Positions 25,026 through 33,999 of a stretch of DNA of 64,000 nt are shown piece by piece. Numbering within the stretch: the first letter of the stretch is position 1; each line of letters begins with the position of its first letter. Where the stretch lies: contig KV918894.1 in NCBI GenBank assembly GCA_002049455.2, positions 124,001-188,000 of the forward strand, given 5' to 3'. The position numbers and the translations under genes are program-made. This DNA is from Porphyra umbilicalis (taxonomy: Eukaryota; Rhodophyta; Bangiophyceae; Bangiales; Bangiaceae). The notes beneath the pieces were generated by a model. That model was not told where the DNA came from, did not search any database, and saw only the letters and a list, made by a program, of their open reading frames with translations.

Positions 25026-25146
25026 AATCAGAGCCTGAATCACTGCTAAACGTGTCATAGAGATGCTCTCAGACGGCCTCGAATGCCCTTTTTCTGAGGC
25101 TCGCGCACAGGCCAAGTCATTCGGGAGTGTCTTGGCCGTGAGACCT
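25026..25146 (+). repeat. Spaced direct repeat, copy 1
   Basis: About 121 bp, similar to 25256-25377. It shares the core GAGGCTCGCGCACAGGC followed by TCATTCGGGAGTGTCTTGG. The two copies lie about 231 bp apart in the same orientation. Confidence 0.85.
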
Positions 25147-25255
25147 CTGTTAGCATCTACATGTTTTTGCTGACATTGTACTGCATTGGATGACATTGGA
25201 TGACATCTCACTCGTCCGACCTCTTCCACGAGTGGAAGCTCTTCGGGTCCTCGCC

Positions 25256-25377
25256 AAATCAAAGTCCTGAATCACTGCGAAGCGTGTAATGGCAAGGCCC
25301 TCAGACGGGCTCAAAGGCCCTTTTCCTGAGGCTCGCGCACAGGCTAAGTCATTCGGGAGTGTCTTGGCCGTGAGAGC
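25256..25377 (+). repeat. Spaced direct repeat, copy 2
   Basis: This is the second copy of the repeat at 25026-25146, with about ten percent differences. Between the copies lie short tandem words (GCATTGGATGACATTGGAT). No gene is associated. Confidence 0.85.
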
Positions 25378-25379
25378 TG

Positions 25380-27280
25380 TTCAACCCAGAATCGTGGTCG
25401 CATTAGAGACGCCCGTCCTTTCTGTGGGTCTCTCTGGCGGCGTCGAGAAGGCACACCTGCGTGATTGGCGATTGTTAGACCACAGGTCCAACGAATCATC
25501 TGACATCAGTCCTGCACGGACTCGGTTTACTTCCTGTAGCCCCCCAGCACGTGGTCAAAAAATGTTCCCTGTGTCTTTTTACAGGTAAGGTGACGCTCAC
25601 TTGGGCCACTGGACGCACTGGGGTGGATTGAGGACCCACCCTAAAGCTTTTGATGCAGTTGAAATGATGTCCTAACCGGATCAGAAAACTCCAGCCGACA
25701 CAGTTGTTGCGGATGACCGGATGGTTGCACGCATTTGCCTGCCTTTGGTATCATTATGGACTGCCCTACGGTCAGGTTGGCGGTCAAGTCCTCACGGTCT
25801 CAGTCTTGGAATCGACCGGTCGCGGCCAAGGACATTGCAGCAGAGAAATGACATATACGGACTAGAAAATGACGACAAGATGCAACCATGTATTTCTTGG
25901 AGCACGTCGAGAGCCGTCCCGATGTCATGTACAGCGCTCGAGATGCGGTGCGATGCAGAAATTGACTTCCAGATGCAGGTGGGCGCGGCTGCCGACGATG
26001 ACCTCGCAGATACCAGGACCTGTCATAAGGGCAATCCCAGCAACGTCGGCCCCATCTTCCATTTAACCCCATCTGGAGGTGCAACGTGTGGGTCCCTGAA
26101 TGGAAAGACCATCCTGGGGGCCCCATATCCCAAACGTCGCGATGGACTTTGCTACATGGACCATCGAATGCCCTCTGGCCGATTGAACGATAGGGTCTAC
26201 GTTGGTGGGTCCAACGAGGCCCCAATCTGACCTCGCCTCGTATTGCAGGGGACTAGCTAAACGACGATGGCTGATGTGTCCGAAACCGATAGTAGATCGT
26301 GCAGAGACAGTCATTAGATTCATTCGAAAATGGATTCGGGCATGCCACGCGACAAAGGATTGAAGCACAGCTTGCGAATGAGGCCCAATACGACCAGAAT
26401 CGGGCTCAACACGCAATAGCATGGGGTGAATACGACGACACCTGGCAGTGCCACGGCTCCACGAGCAAGAATTTTCGATATCAACGCCTGACACTGGCGA
26501 CGACCCGAGTTGCACGAGGCGCGACACCCGCGATCCGGGCTAGTCTGGTGGACAATCACCTGCGCGAGCGGATCAAGGCACTCTCCGCACCGCAGAGTGG
26601 TCCTGCCAAACAGCGTGCATCGCCCGTGTACCATCTCTCGGGAGTGCAAGCTTGTAGAATCGAATGCTCTGAGCCGCTCTCGGGTCAGACTCTCCGGTCA
26701 GCGGACGGAAGAGGCGCTCTTTGATTGGCTGTAAATGCAAAAATTCCAGGCCGTGCGCCGGCCTCAAAATGTCTTTCGCTCAGTCCAGGTATTTTCAAAA
26801 TGTTATGTCGCGATCTGGACGCGATCTGGGCGGGACTGGCTCCGCCATCAGTTTTGCAGTGAACGTGATTGGACGCCGCTCGTCTCAAACGGATGGTGTG
26901 GCGGGCAGGTGTGACACTGGGTGAGAGATGAGTGAGCGTTGTGCAGCGATGAGTGGCTTCGCTTGACCGTCGCGCGATCGTGATTTGGGCCTCACACACA
27001 CGTCTTTCGGCTGAGTGCATTGCGTGGGCGGACACCGATGATGGCGGCCATGGCCCTGGCGTCCGTCCCCTCTTCGTGGGCGGCCCAATGAACAGGCATT
27101 GTGAGCTCGGGCGCGCCAGCGAGGGTGTACCCCGCCTCGCCAGGCGACGCATGGGAGGACCCCCACCAGGTTCTTTGCACGTGTCCGGCGGGCGCAGCCT
27201 TTTTTTGTGGCTAAGGCGGGCCCGGGCGGGCCTGGTCACGCGCGCGGCCACACACCCGTTCGTCAGGCGCGCGCAGTGCC
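25380..27280. other. Stretch without a recognisable gene
   Basis: No ORF here has a recognisable domain. A 30-bp segment at 26028-26057 recurs, reverse-complemented, at 34617-34646. Confidence 0.4.
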
Positions 27281-27284
27281 GACA

Positions 27285-27640
27285 CGTGGGTCCTCAGATA
27301 AGCGCCTCCCAGCGTGAACAGTCCGAGGGGGCCGACAGGCGGTCGCGTGCCGTGCGGGGCGACGTGTTGGGGGACCTGTCACGCTGTCCCCGCGCGCGGG
27401 CCCTACGCTCGACGCCTTTTGGCCTCGTGCCGGCGAGGACGGGCGGGGCCCACGCCGTCGCCCTCCCACCCAGGCACGCAGAGGGGGCACGCTGTGGGGT
27501 GCCGCGCGTGGCCCCCACCCGACTCGTTTTCGCGCTGCGTGGACGGGCGCAGGCCTGCCGCCAACGGTCGCCCGCTGTCGCAGGCGCCCCCTGTGGGGGC
27601 GCTGTGGTGGCTCCCGCGCGCGGGTCCGCCGCGTGCCGTG
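27285..27640. repeat. Tandem array of about 110-bp units (left edge of Harbinger 1)
   Basis: About three degenerate units recur around the words CCGCGCGCGGGCCC, CCGCGCGTGGCCCC and CCCGCGCGCGGGTCC at spacings near 110 bp. Each unit contains an imperfect dyad. The position next to the ORF1 end of the element parallels the array at the transposase end. Confidence 0.5.
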
Positions 27641-27912
27641 TGTGTGCGCACCATCCACCGCCGACGCCGCGGCGCCCGCCTCCGTACCCCACTCGCGCGG
27701 CTTCTTTAGCCCGCGCTGACCGTCTTGCCCGCCTTTGCGACGCCCGCGCTCCTGAGCATGACGCGCGGGAAGGGCGCCAACGACTCCCTGCGGCGGCGCA
27801 CGCAGCGGAAGCGTAACGGTACCTGGTGCCCGCCTCCCCCTCCAAGTCCCTGCGAGGACGCTTGTGAGCACCCGCACATGCCTCCGCCCCCCCTCCCCCC
27901 CCTCCTCCGCCC

Positions 27913-28887
27913 ATGCGGCACGGGGCGCCGGGTGGGCATCGCCCGCCCCCCGGCTTTGGTGGTGCCCCAGAGGGCGGGCGACCCCGGCCTTTTAAGCGGC
28001 ATCACTCCCCTCTCGGTCGCGGCCGCCGACATGGCGAGCGCGACGACTTTGAGCAGCAACGGCGGAACGTGCGCTACCGCGGCGATTGGGACGACCGCGG
28101 TGCTGGCGGCGGCCCTCCTGGCCCTGTGCGTGCGGGTCCGCGTGGCGGTGGCGACAACGACGGCTGGCGACGACCGAGCCCCCCTCGGCCGCCCTTGGGC
28201 GCCCCTCCCCGGCCGACAAGGGGCCCGCCATTCTCGCCCAACCACTTTGGTGGGAGCGCTCGGCGCCCGCCGGCTGGTGGACCTCCCGGCCCGCCGCGGC
28301 CTCCGACGCCGGGTCCTCCCCCAAGCCCGCCAAGAGGTCCGCCCCATTTCAGGGGCGGCCGGGACAACTACCGCCCGCGCAGCCCGCCGCGCCAGCTGTG
28401 GGTCCCACCGCCTGGCCCCCCACAGGGCGACTGGCGCTCGCCAAGGGGCGACGGCTGGGACCGCCCGTGCACCCTGCCCCGTCGTCCGGCGGGCCCCCCT
28501 CCGAGTTGGAGGTGGGCTCCCTCCTGCGAGGCGTGGGGCGACGACCAAGTCCCAACCTGGGAGGCTTCACGACCGGCGCCTCTTTGGCGTGTGCCTGATA
28601 CCCCCTCGCCCTGGCGGGTCGACCAGTACGGAGATCTGGGCGACACGCAAGAGCTGCAGTGGGTGCTGACCCAGACGCCGACACGGAGCACTTCCTCGCC
28701 GTGGACCTGGTGGCCCGCGCCGTCGCAGCCGTTGCGGCAGCCGACGTCGGCCGAGCCCCTGAGCCGTCCGGTGTACGTCTTGCAGGGGAACCATCCCTCT
28801 GTCGACCCGACCTACCAGCTCGTCCCTGTACCTCGGCGGCCGCCCCAGCTGTTCCCTGCCCACCCGCCGCCTCCCTACCGGCTGTGA
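27913..28887 (+). CDS. Pro/Gly/Arg-rich ORF overlapping the ORF1 frame
   Basis: The 324-codon frame is rich in Pro, Gly, Arg and Trp, with repeats such as RGPP and RSPRGDG and a Trp/Pro-rich C-terminus. It has no recognised domain and looks intrinsically disordered, like RNA- or DNA-binding low-complexity tails. It overlaps the upstream extension of the Myb frame (open from 28659) in the -1 relation. A similar Pro/Arg/Trp-rich frame precedes the Myb gene of the second Harbinger element, also in the -1 relation. It may be the true N-terminus of ORF1 reached by splicing or frameshifting, a separate protein, or a compositional artefact. Confidence 0.45.
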   Translation: MRHGAPGGHRPPPGFGGAPEGGRPRPFKRHHSPLGRGRRHGERDDFEQQRRNVRYRGDWDDRGAGGGPPGPVRAGPRGGGDNDGWRRPSPPRPPLGAPPRPTRGPPFSPNHFGGSARRPPAGGPPGPPRPPTPGPPPSPPRGPPHFRGGRDNYRPRSPPRQLWVPPPGPPQGDWRSPRGDGWDRPCTLPRRPAGPPPSWRWAPSCEAWGDDQVPTWEASRPAPLWRVPDTPSPWRVDQYGDLGDTQELQWVLTQTPTRSTSSPWTWWPAPSQPLRQPTSAEPLSRPVYVLQGNHPSVDPTYQLVPVPRRPPQLFPAHPPPPYRL

Positions 28888-28907
28888 CGTATTCGCTGCC
28901 CAAGAGG

Positions 28908-30110
28908 ATGGAATCTGCTCTGGGGTGGACGGACGCCGACCGTGTGCCCCTCTGTGAGGCGTACCTGGAGGTGACGAGCGACGCGGTGAAGGGGACTGCC
29001 CGGACCAAGGACAACCTATGGGCGACGGTGCACAAGGTGTGGGGTGAGAAAGTGCGGAGGAAGGGGCCGATGAGAGTGGAGCGCCTTCCAAGTGCGCTGG
29101 AGAAGCAGTTTAAGCGCATTCGGGCGGGTGTGAGCGCCTTCACGTCGCACTACCTGGCTGTTAAGGCCATGCCGACCACTGGCAACCCGACGGAGGAGGA
29201 CATTATCAGCGGCGCTGTGGCGCGCTATTGCTCGCTGGACATTTACGACGCGATCCGAGCGGACCGCAACCAGGACAAGGTCGACGACAAGACGCGCAAG
29301 CGCAAGGCCAAAGTCGCGCACTGCAAGTGGGTCGCGTGTTGGCGCGTCCTGCGGCAGAGCGACACGTTTAGCGGCGCCGCCAACGGCGGCGACGCCTCGG
29401 GCATGGACATTATGGGCGACACGTCGTCTGACGAGGAGGAGAGTGGCAGCGGCAGCGGTAGCGGCCGCAGCCGACGCAACGGCGGCTTTCAGGGTCGCCC
29501 TGTCGGCATCAAGGCGGCCAAGATGCAGCGCCAAGAGGACGTGCAGATGGACGCTCAGGTCAAGGCCAGCACTGAAGCTCTCCACAAGCTCACCGACGCG
29601 CAGCACGAGCGCACTGCCCTTTGCTTTTTTGATTCGCCGCTGATGCGGCACACCCCTGAGGCGGCTCGTTACCGTTTAGCCATTACGCAGAAGATGCTGG
29701 AGCGTGCGGGTGTGGCGAGCTCGTCTGCTATTGACGAGGGAGGGGGTGAGGGGACTGACGACTCTATCGGCGGTGTGGGCGACGGCGTCGCCGGTCTGGG
29801 TGTTGATAACTCGACGGGGACGGTGCGGGCGGCTGCCGGCCCTGCCGCCGGAGCGCGGGCGCCGCCGGGGCGAGGAGCGCTGGCGGCGCCTTTGGGTGCT
29901 GATGGTACATCAGCCTCTGCTCTGGCGGCGGCGGCGGCGGCCAAGGCTGCGCCGGCCCGCGTGCGTCAACACGCCAAGACTGGCGCTGGCCGTCAGTCGC
30001 TGGAGACCAAGCGGCAGGCAGCCGTGGCTCAGCTTGCGCGCAGCCCGAACACGACTCGCAACCTGGACGAGGACAGCGAGTCGCTGGACGACAGCGATGA
30101 TTCCGAGTAG
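28908..30110 (+). CDS. Harbinger ORF1: Myb/SANT-like accessory protein
   Basis: The 400-codon reading from ATG 28908 begins GWTDADRVPLCEAYLEV, a trihelix/Myb-SANT-like start. It continues with the block in which conserved aromatic and basic residues alternate (RLPSALEKQFKRIRAG), typical of the plant NAM-associated/Myb proteins encoded by PIF/Harbinger elements. Next come a Ser/Glu/Gly linker (residues about 165-190), a basic stretch, a conserved-looking helical segment, an Ala-rich region and an acidic tail (DEDSESLDDSDDSE). In this family the protein binds subterminal DNA and imports the transposase into the nucleus. The frame is open upstream to 28659, so the start is uncertain. It ends 59 bp before the T-tract motif at 30169. 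Confidence 0.75.
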   Translation: MESALGWTDADRVPLCEAYLEVTSDAVKGTARTKDNLWATVHKVWGEKVRRKGPMRVERLPSALEKQFKRIRAGVSAFTSHYLAVKAMPTTGNPTEEDIISGAVARYCSLDIYDAIRADRNQDKVDDKTRKRKAKVAHCKWVACWRVLRQSDTFSGAANGGDASGMDIMGDTSSDEEESGSGSGSGRSRRNGGFQGRPVGIKAAKMQRQEDVQMDAQVKASTEALHKLTDAQHERTALCFFDSPLMRHTPEAARYRLAITQKMLERAGVASSSAIDEGGGEGTDDSIGGVGDGVAGLGVDNSTGTVRAAAGPAAGARAPPGRGALAAPLGADGTSASALAAAAAAKAAPARVRQHAKTGAGRQSLETKRQAAVAQLARSPNTTRNLDEDSESLDDSDDSE

Positions 30111-30168
30111 AGGGACCTGTAGTTTGTTGCCTTTGTGTGCGACGTGTTGCGTGTGTATGTTGAGTATG

Positions 30169-30210
30169 ACAAAGGTTTTTTTTTCCCCGTTGGGCAGGGT
30201 TTTTTTTTCC
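30169..30210 (+). terminator. T-tract/hairpin/T-tract motif after ORF1
   Basis: The sense strand reads ACAAAGG, nine T, CCCCGTTGGGCAGGG, nine T, CC. The CCC/GGG core can form a short hairpin between the T tracts. The same 42-bp motif occurs in the sense orientation after the transposase gene (31633-31674), so the two copies form an inverted pair. It could be a transcription end or 3'-processing signal, or the inverted ends of a 1.5-kb insertion. The function is inferred. Confidence 0.5.
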
Positions 30211-31632
30211 TACACAAGTATCATTGCTTGCCCACGTGCGGTATGAAAAGGACCGAGCGCGCAGCGTTTGCCTATGACCCCCCGCACCCCCCGCACTCTT
30301 TTCCGGCCCGAGTCGCATCATCCACACCAGCTAAACACGCGCCCCCCCCCCCCGCGCGCTTGACATGCGCGCACATCTCCGTCGCAGCGGCCGACCAGGG
30401 CGCGGCGCGTGGGGTAACGCGCGGTGTGGACCTGCGCTGCCCCCCGGCGGCGCGCGATGCGCCCCGCCCCGCTGGAGCGCGATGCGCTGCCGCCGCGCCG
30501 CGTGCCGCTCCTCGGCTCCGCGCCGACGCACGACGCCGAGGGAGCGGCGGCTACACGCGCGCCCCGCCCCTTGCCGCTCGACACCAATGTGATGCAGGCG
30601 GCGCGTCAGGGCGGGGCGCCGCAGGCGCAGCAGGCGCGACAGCTCCTCGGTAAGGCGGCGGCCACCGACGCGACCGCCGACACCTCTGCCGCCGCCGCCG
30701 GCGCCCCTGCCGCTGACGCCACCCCCGCCGTCGCCCACCCTCGCCTGCGGAGAGGGGCGGCGGCCGCGGCTGGCGGCAGGGACGGCGGCGCTGTGGCGCA
30801 GCAGGAGGGCGGCCGCGGCGGCTGTGGCCGCAGCGGCCTTCTCAGGACAGGGCCCCCGGGGGCCGTTTCCAGCGTTGCGAAGCCACCGCGAAGCCACCGC
30901 GGTGGACGGCCCCACCGACAGCAGCGAACGTGTTTCATCGCGAGTACGGCTGAAATGCAAATATAGTATTCAGCTGTTTTGTGCTCATTGGTCGAACGCC
31001 GGCATTTCCGGCGTTTTGGATTGTGATTTCGTCTATACTAGGACAGATCCGACTGTAATTCCAAGCTTCAACAAAACGTTTATTAAAATGAGTGTTGTGC
31101 AGCCAATGAACACCCGTTCTCTTTGTAAAATCCCAAAGCGTCAGTGGCCTGCCGCCGAAGGTTTCCGTGTCTTTGTCGAAGACCACGCTGCTGTTGGCCC
31201 GTCGTTGCCAAGGCCAGCAGCTCGTCAGAGCAGAGCCCGCCGCCGCCCGCGAGCGGCTGCGTGTCGTCGTGCGCGCTGCCCCTGGCCGCGAGCGCCGGCG
31301 CGCCCTCCCAGGAGCCGGTGGCCCCAGCTACCATCGGTGCGTCGTTGCCTCCCCGGGCACCGCCGACGGGGGCGCGGCGCTCTGCGCCTCTCCTCACGGT
31401 CGCAGCCGGCCCTTCGCTGGCGACTGGCGGCGGCACGTGCGGGTCGGCCGGCACCACCAGCGCCGCCTGTTGGCGCCCCTCCGCGCGGCCGACCGGTCCC
31501 ACGTGCGACCATCGCATCTCTGTGCACGCCGCCCGCGGGCGACTGCTTGTCCTGTTCCGTTTTTCCGGATCCGCGCGCGTGCGTTCCAACTGGCTCAGAC
31601 CTACCGGGACACACAATGGACTACCATGTCAC
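30211..31632. other. 1.4-kb spacer between the two T-tract motifs
   Basis: Ala- and Gly-rich low-complexity sequence surrounds an AT-richer island (30950-31130). No convincing gene is present. The second Harbinger element has only about 180 bp between its convergent genes, so this spacer may be a later insertion. Confidence 0.45.
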
Positions 31633-31674
31633 GGAAAAAAAACCCCTGCCCAACGGGGAAAAAAAAACCTTTGT
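31633..31674 (-). terminator. T-tract/hairpin/T-tract motif after the transposase
   Basis: Read on the minus strand this is ACAAAGG, nine T, CCCCGTTGGGCAGGGG, eight T, CC. It is nearly identical to 30169-30210 and starts about 18 bp beyond the transposase stop. See that entry for the two explanations. Confidence 0.5.
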
Positions 31675-31691
31675 GTAACCGTACAGCTGCT

Positions 31692-33218
31692 CTAGAAAAC
31701 ATAGGGTGCCAGCAGCTCGCCGCGGTCGCTCCACACGTGCGCCGACAGGTCGGCACGGAGTTGCGCGTGTTCGGTGGGGTTGCGAGTCTCGCCCCAAGCA
31801 TCAAAGACAGCAACCATGCCGCCCGCGGGCGGCTGCCCCACAGCGTTCAATGCGGGGGGCGGGTTAGCAGCATCGACAGCGTCGGCCGGGCCGGCGGCGC
31901 CGCCGCCGCCAGGCGCAGGTCCCCCGGCGGCAGCAGCGCCACCATCCTCCGCCCCACCGTCGTTCCCATCATGACCCCCCGCGGCGGCAGCAGCCGCGCC
32001 TGCAGGACCCTCACCCTCACCACCCGCACCCCCTCCCTCGTTAGTCCCCCCTCTGCGGCGGCTCAAAAAGCCGTCTCGACGGCTCTCCACGCACATGTTG
32101 TGCAAAATACAGACCGCCTTGTACGTGGTGATCAGCTGCTTCACGGAGCGGTACCGTTCTGGGTGCAAGGCGATGTGAAACCGCTTTGTCAGAACGCCAA
32201 ACAGCCGCTCAACGTCCTTGCGAATGGCCTCCTGCAGCCGGTTGAACGTCTTGTCCTCGTCGGTCATAGGCATGGGGTGGGGGGACACTAGGAACGCGTA
32301 GCGAGGGTAGATGCCGTCGACTAGGTAGTAAGGTAGCGTGCGGGTGGTCCCATTCACGGTAAACGTCACGCCCCGCGGCGGCCACCGGCCTGCCGTGACG
32401 TCTAGGTAGAGAGGCGACTGGTTCAAAACGTTGATGTCGTTCAAACTGCCGGGAGCACCGACAAACAGGTGCCAAATCCACAGGTCCTCGTCGCATACGG
32501 CCTCGACGACAACGCCGCGCGAGCCCTTCCGGCTCTGGTACGCGCCCGCCATGCCCGTCGGGCACTGATGCCACTCCCAGTGGGTACAGTCCAGCGAGCC
32601 CATACAGCCGGGAAAGCCGCGCTCTGCGTTGCGCGCCATCATAGCCTTGAGCTCCGACTGGTTGGGACGGCGTAGGTAGGTCGATGCCCACCGCCGCACG
32701 ATGAATTCTAGGAGAAGCTTCGTCGCCTGCGCCACCGTCGAGCGAGAAAGGCGCACGTACTCGTCCGACCGGTCGGCCGCCTCGCCGTACGCGATGACGC
32801 GGAAGGCGGCCACGACCTTTTGCAGCGGGTGCGCCTGCAGGCGACCCGTCGCGTTGATGCGCTGCTGGAAGAACGGCTCGTCCTTGACGGCCAGGTAGAT
32901 GCGCCGAAACACATTGCGCGGCACACGGAAGCGCGTCTCGAAATCACGGTCGTCGTAGATCGGCGGCTCCGCGTTGACCCCGAAGTAGTCACGCTGGATG
33001 TTGAACAGGCCAGCGGCAAAGTCACGCCGCTTGTTGGGCCGACGCCCAGGAACAGAACCGCGGTAGTGGCGACGGCGGTGTCCGCGGGCGGCGCGCGACC
33101 GTCGTCGAATCAGCATCAGCAGGCCCATGTGGGATTGCACCGCAGCGCAAACGACGGCGCCATCTTCCTCGGCCAGGAGAGAGGCAGCGCTGGACAGCCC
33201 CGTCTCGGCAGCTTCCAT
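31692..33218 (-). CDS. PIF/Harbinger transposase (DDE_Tnp_4 type)
   Basis: The 508-codon frame from ATG 33218 contains the Harbinger nuclease. An N-terminal basic region (residues about 35-60) precedes the conserved block FRVPRNVFRRIYLAV. The first catalytic Asp lies in GSLDCTHWEW, the second in YYLVDGIYP, and the Glu in KDVERLFGVLTKRF, followed by CILHNMCVE. The C-terminus is Gly/Ala-rich and ends ELLAPYVF. The frame is open further upstream to 33455, but the chosen start gives a natural N-terminus. The enzyme would cut and paste the element in the nucleus together with ORF1. All three acidic residues are present, so the coding region looks intact. Confidence 0.92.
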   Translation of the reverse strand: MEAAETGLSSAASLLAEEDGAVVCAAVQSHMGLLMLIRRRSRAARGHRRRHYRGSVPGRRPNKRRDFAAGLFNIQRDYFGVNAEPPIYDDRDFETRFRVPRNVFRRIYLAVKDEPFFQQRINATGRLQAHPLQKVVAAFRVIAYGEAADRSDEYVRLSRSTVAQATKLLLEFIVRRWASTYLRRPNQSELKAMMARNAERGFPGCMGSLDCTHWEWHQCPTGMAGAYQSRKGSRGVVVEAVCDEDLWIWHLFVGAPGSLNDINVLNQSPLYLDVTAGRWPPRGVTFTVNGTTRTLPYYLVDGIYPRYAFLVSPHPMPMTDEDKTFNRLQEAIRKDVERLFGVLTKRFHIALHPERYRSVKQLITTYKAVCILHNMCVESRRDGFLSRRRGGTNEGGGAGGEGEGPAGAAAAAAGGHDGNDGGAEDGGAAAAGGPAPGGGGAAGPADAVDAANPPPALNAVGQPPAGGMVAVFDAWGETRNPTEHAQLRADLSAHVWSDRGELLAPYVF

Positions 33219-33539
33219 GCCAGCAGCGGAGGGGAGGGTCGCGGGCGAGCGCGGGCAAATGGTGGTGGAGCACGGAACACAAGGATAGGGGTCGTAAACG
33301 TGGTGGGGTAGCAAAGAAAGTGCGGCGGGTGCGCGGATCGTGCGTCTCAAGCCGACGACAGGGAAAGTGCGGGCGAAGCGGGCACGTCGTGGACGAGGAA
33401 CAGGGCAACAGAGTAGCGGGGGGCCGACGATGCAGGTAATGGCCGGACGCGTCACAACGATGGGCGCGACGTCGATGGGTCGGGTGTGTGCACGGTGCGG
33501 CAGCGCGGAATGAGGAGCGACGGACCGAGCCCCCCCCTC

Positions 33540-33998
33540 TCAAAACGCACTGTGCGCAGTGGTGGACCACCCCCACCCCCGAAAAGGCTGCGCGGGAGCC
33601 AACGAGGCACCGCGTGGTCCAGGATCGACCGCCGCACCCCCACTGAAAGGCACTGTGGGTGGTGGCGGACCACCACCCTCCCCGATTGGGCCGCGCACGA
33701 GCCAGGAGGCGACCCGCGGCCGCAGCCCACCCCCCCCCCCCCTCTCAAATAGCTCTGGGTGCGGTGGCGCACCGCCTGCCACATGCAAATCTCTGTGCGG
33801 GTGCCCGCCCAGGGGCCACGCGCGATCCCCTCCGACCCCCCCCCCCCCCTCCAGAGGCTCTGACGCAGTGTGGGGCGGCCTGCCACCTCAAAATATCTGT
33901 GTGGGTGTGGGACCAGGCCGCCCGCGCGACCTCGTTCAACCGCCGCACACCCCCTCAGTGGCGCGCTGTATCAGTGGTGGGCGGCCCGCCACAACCTA
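33540..33998. repeat. Tandem array of about 100-106-bp units (transposase edge of Harbinger 1)
   Basis: Units begin near 33548, 33651, 33751, 33857 and 33963 with variants of CACTGTGGGTGGTGGCGGACC followed by C-rich runs. Each includes a GGTGG...CCACC dyad. The array lies just upstream of the transposase gene, a place where transposase or Myb-protein binding sites are expected. That role is inferred. Confidence 0.7.
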
Positions 33999-33999
33999 A

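Larger units (their letters stand above)
27285..33998. mobile_element. PIF/Harbinger-like DNA transposon 1
   Basis: A Myb/SANT-like gene (plus, ending 30110) and a Harbinger-type DDE transposase (minus, ending 31692) face each other tail to tail. Tandem arrays with a period of about 100-110 bp flank them outside (27285-27640 and 33540-33998). PIF/Harbinger elements are known to need both a transposase and a Myb-like protein, so the pair makes functional sense. I could not identify the terminal inverted repeats or the 3-bp target duplication, so the outer limits are the array edges and are approximate. Confidence 0.75.

Noticed and set aside
31083-31616. 177-codon minus-strand ORF between Harbinger genes
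   Set aside because: Gly/Ala/Arg-rich composition and overlap with open frames on the other strand; no domain, so not called as a gene.
33720-33860. Long C runs as regulatory sites
   Set aside because: C runs recur in each unit of the tandem array and elsewhere in the window; nothing distinguishes these.
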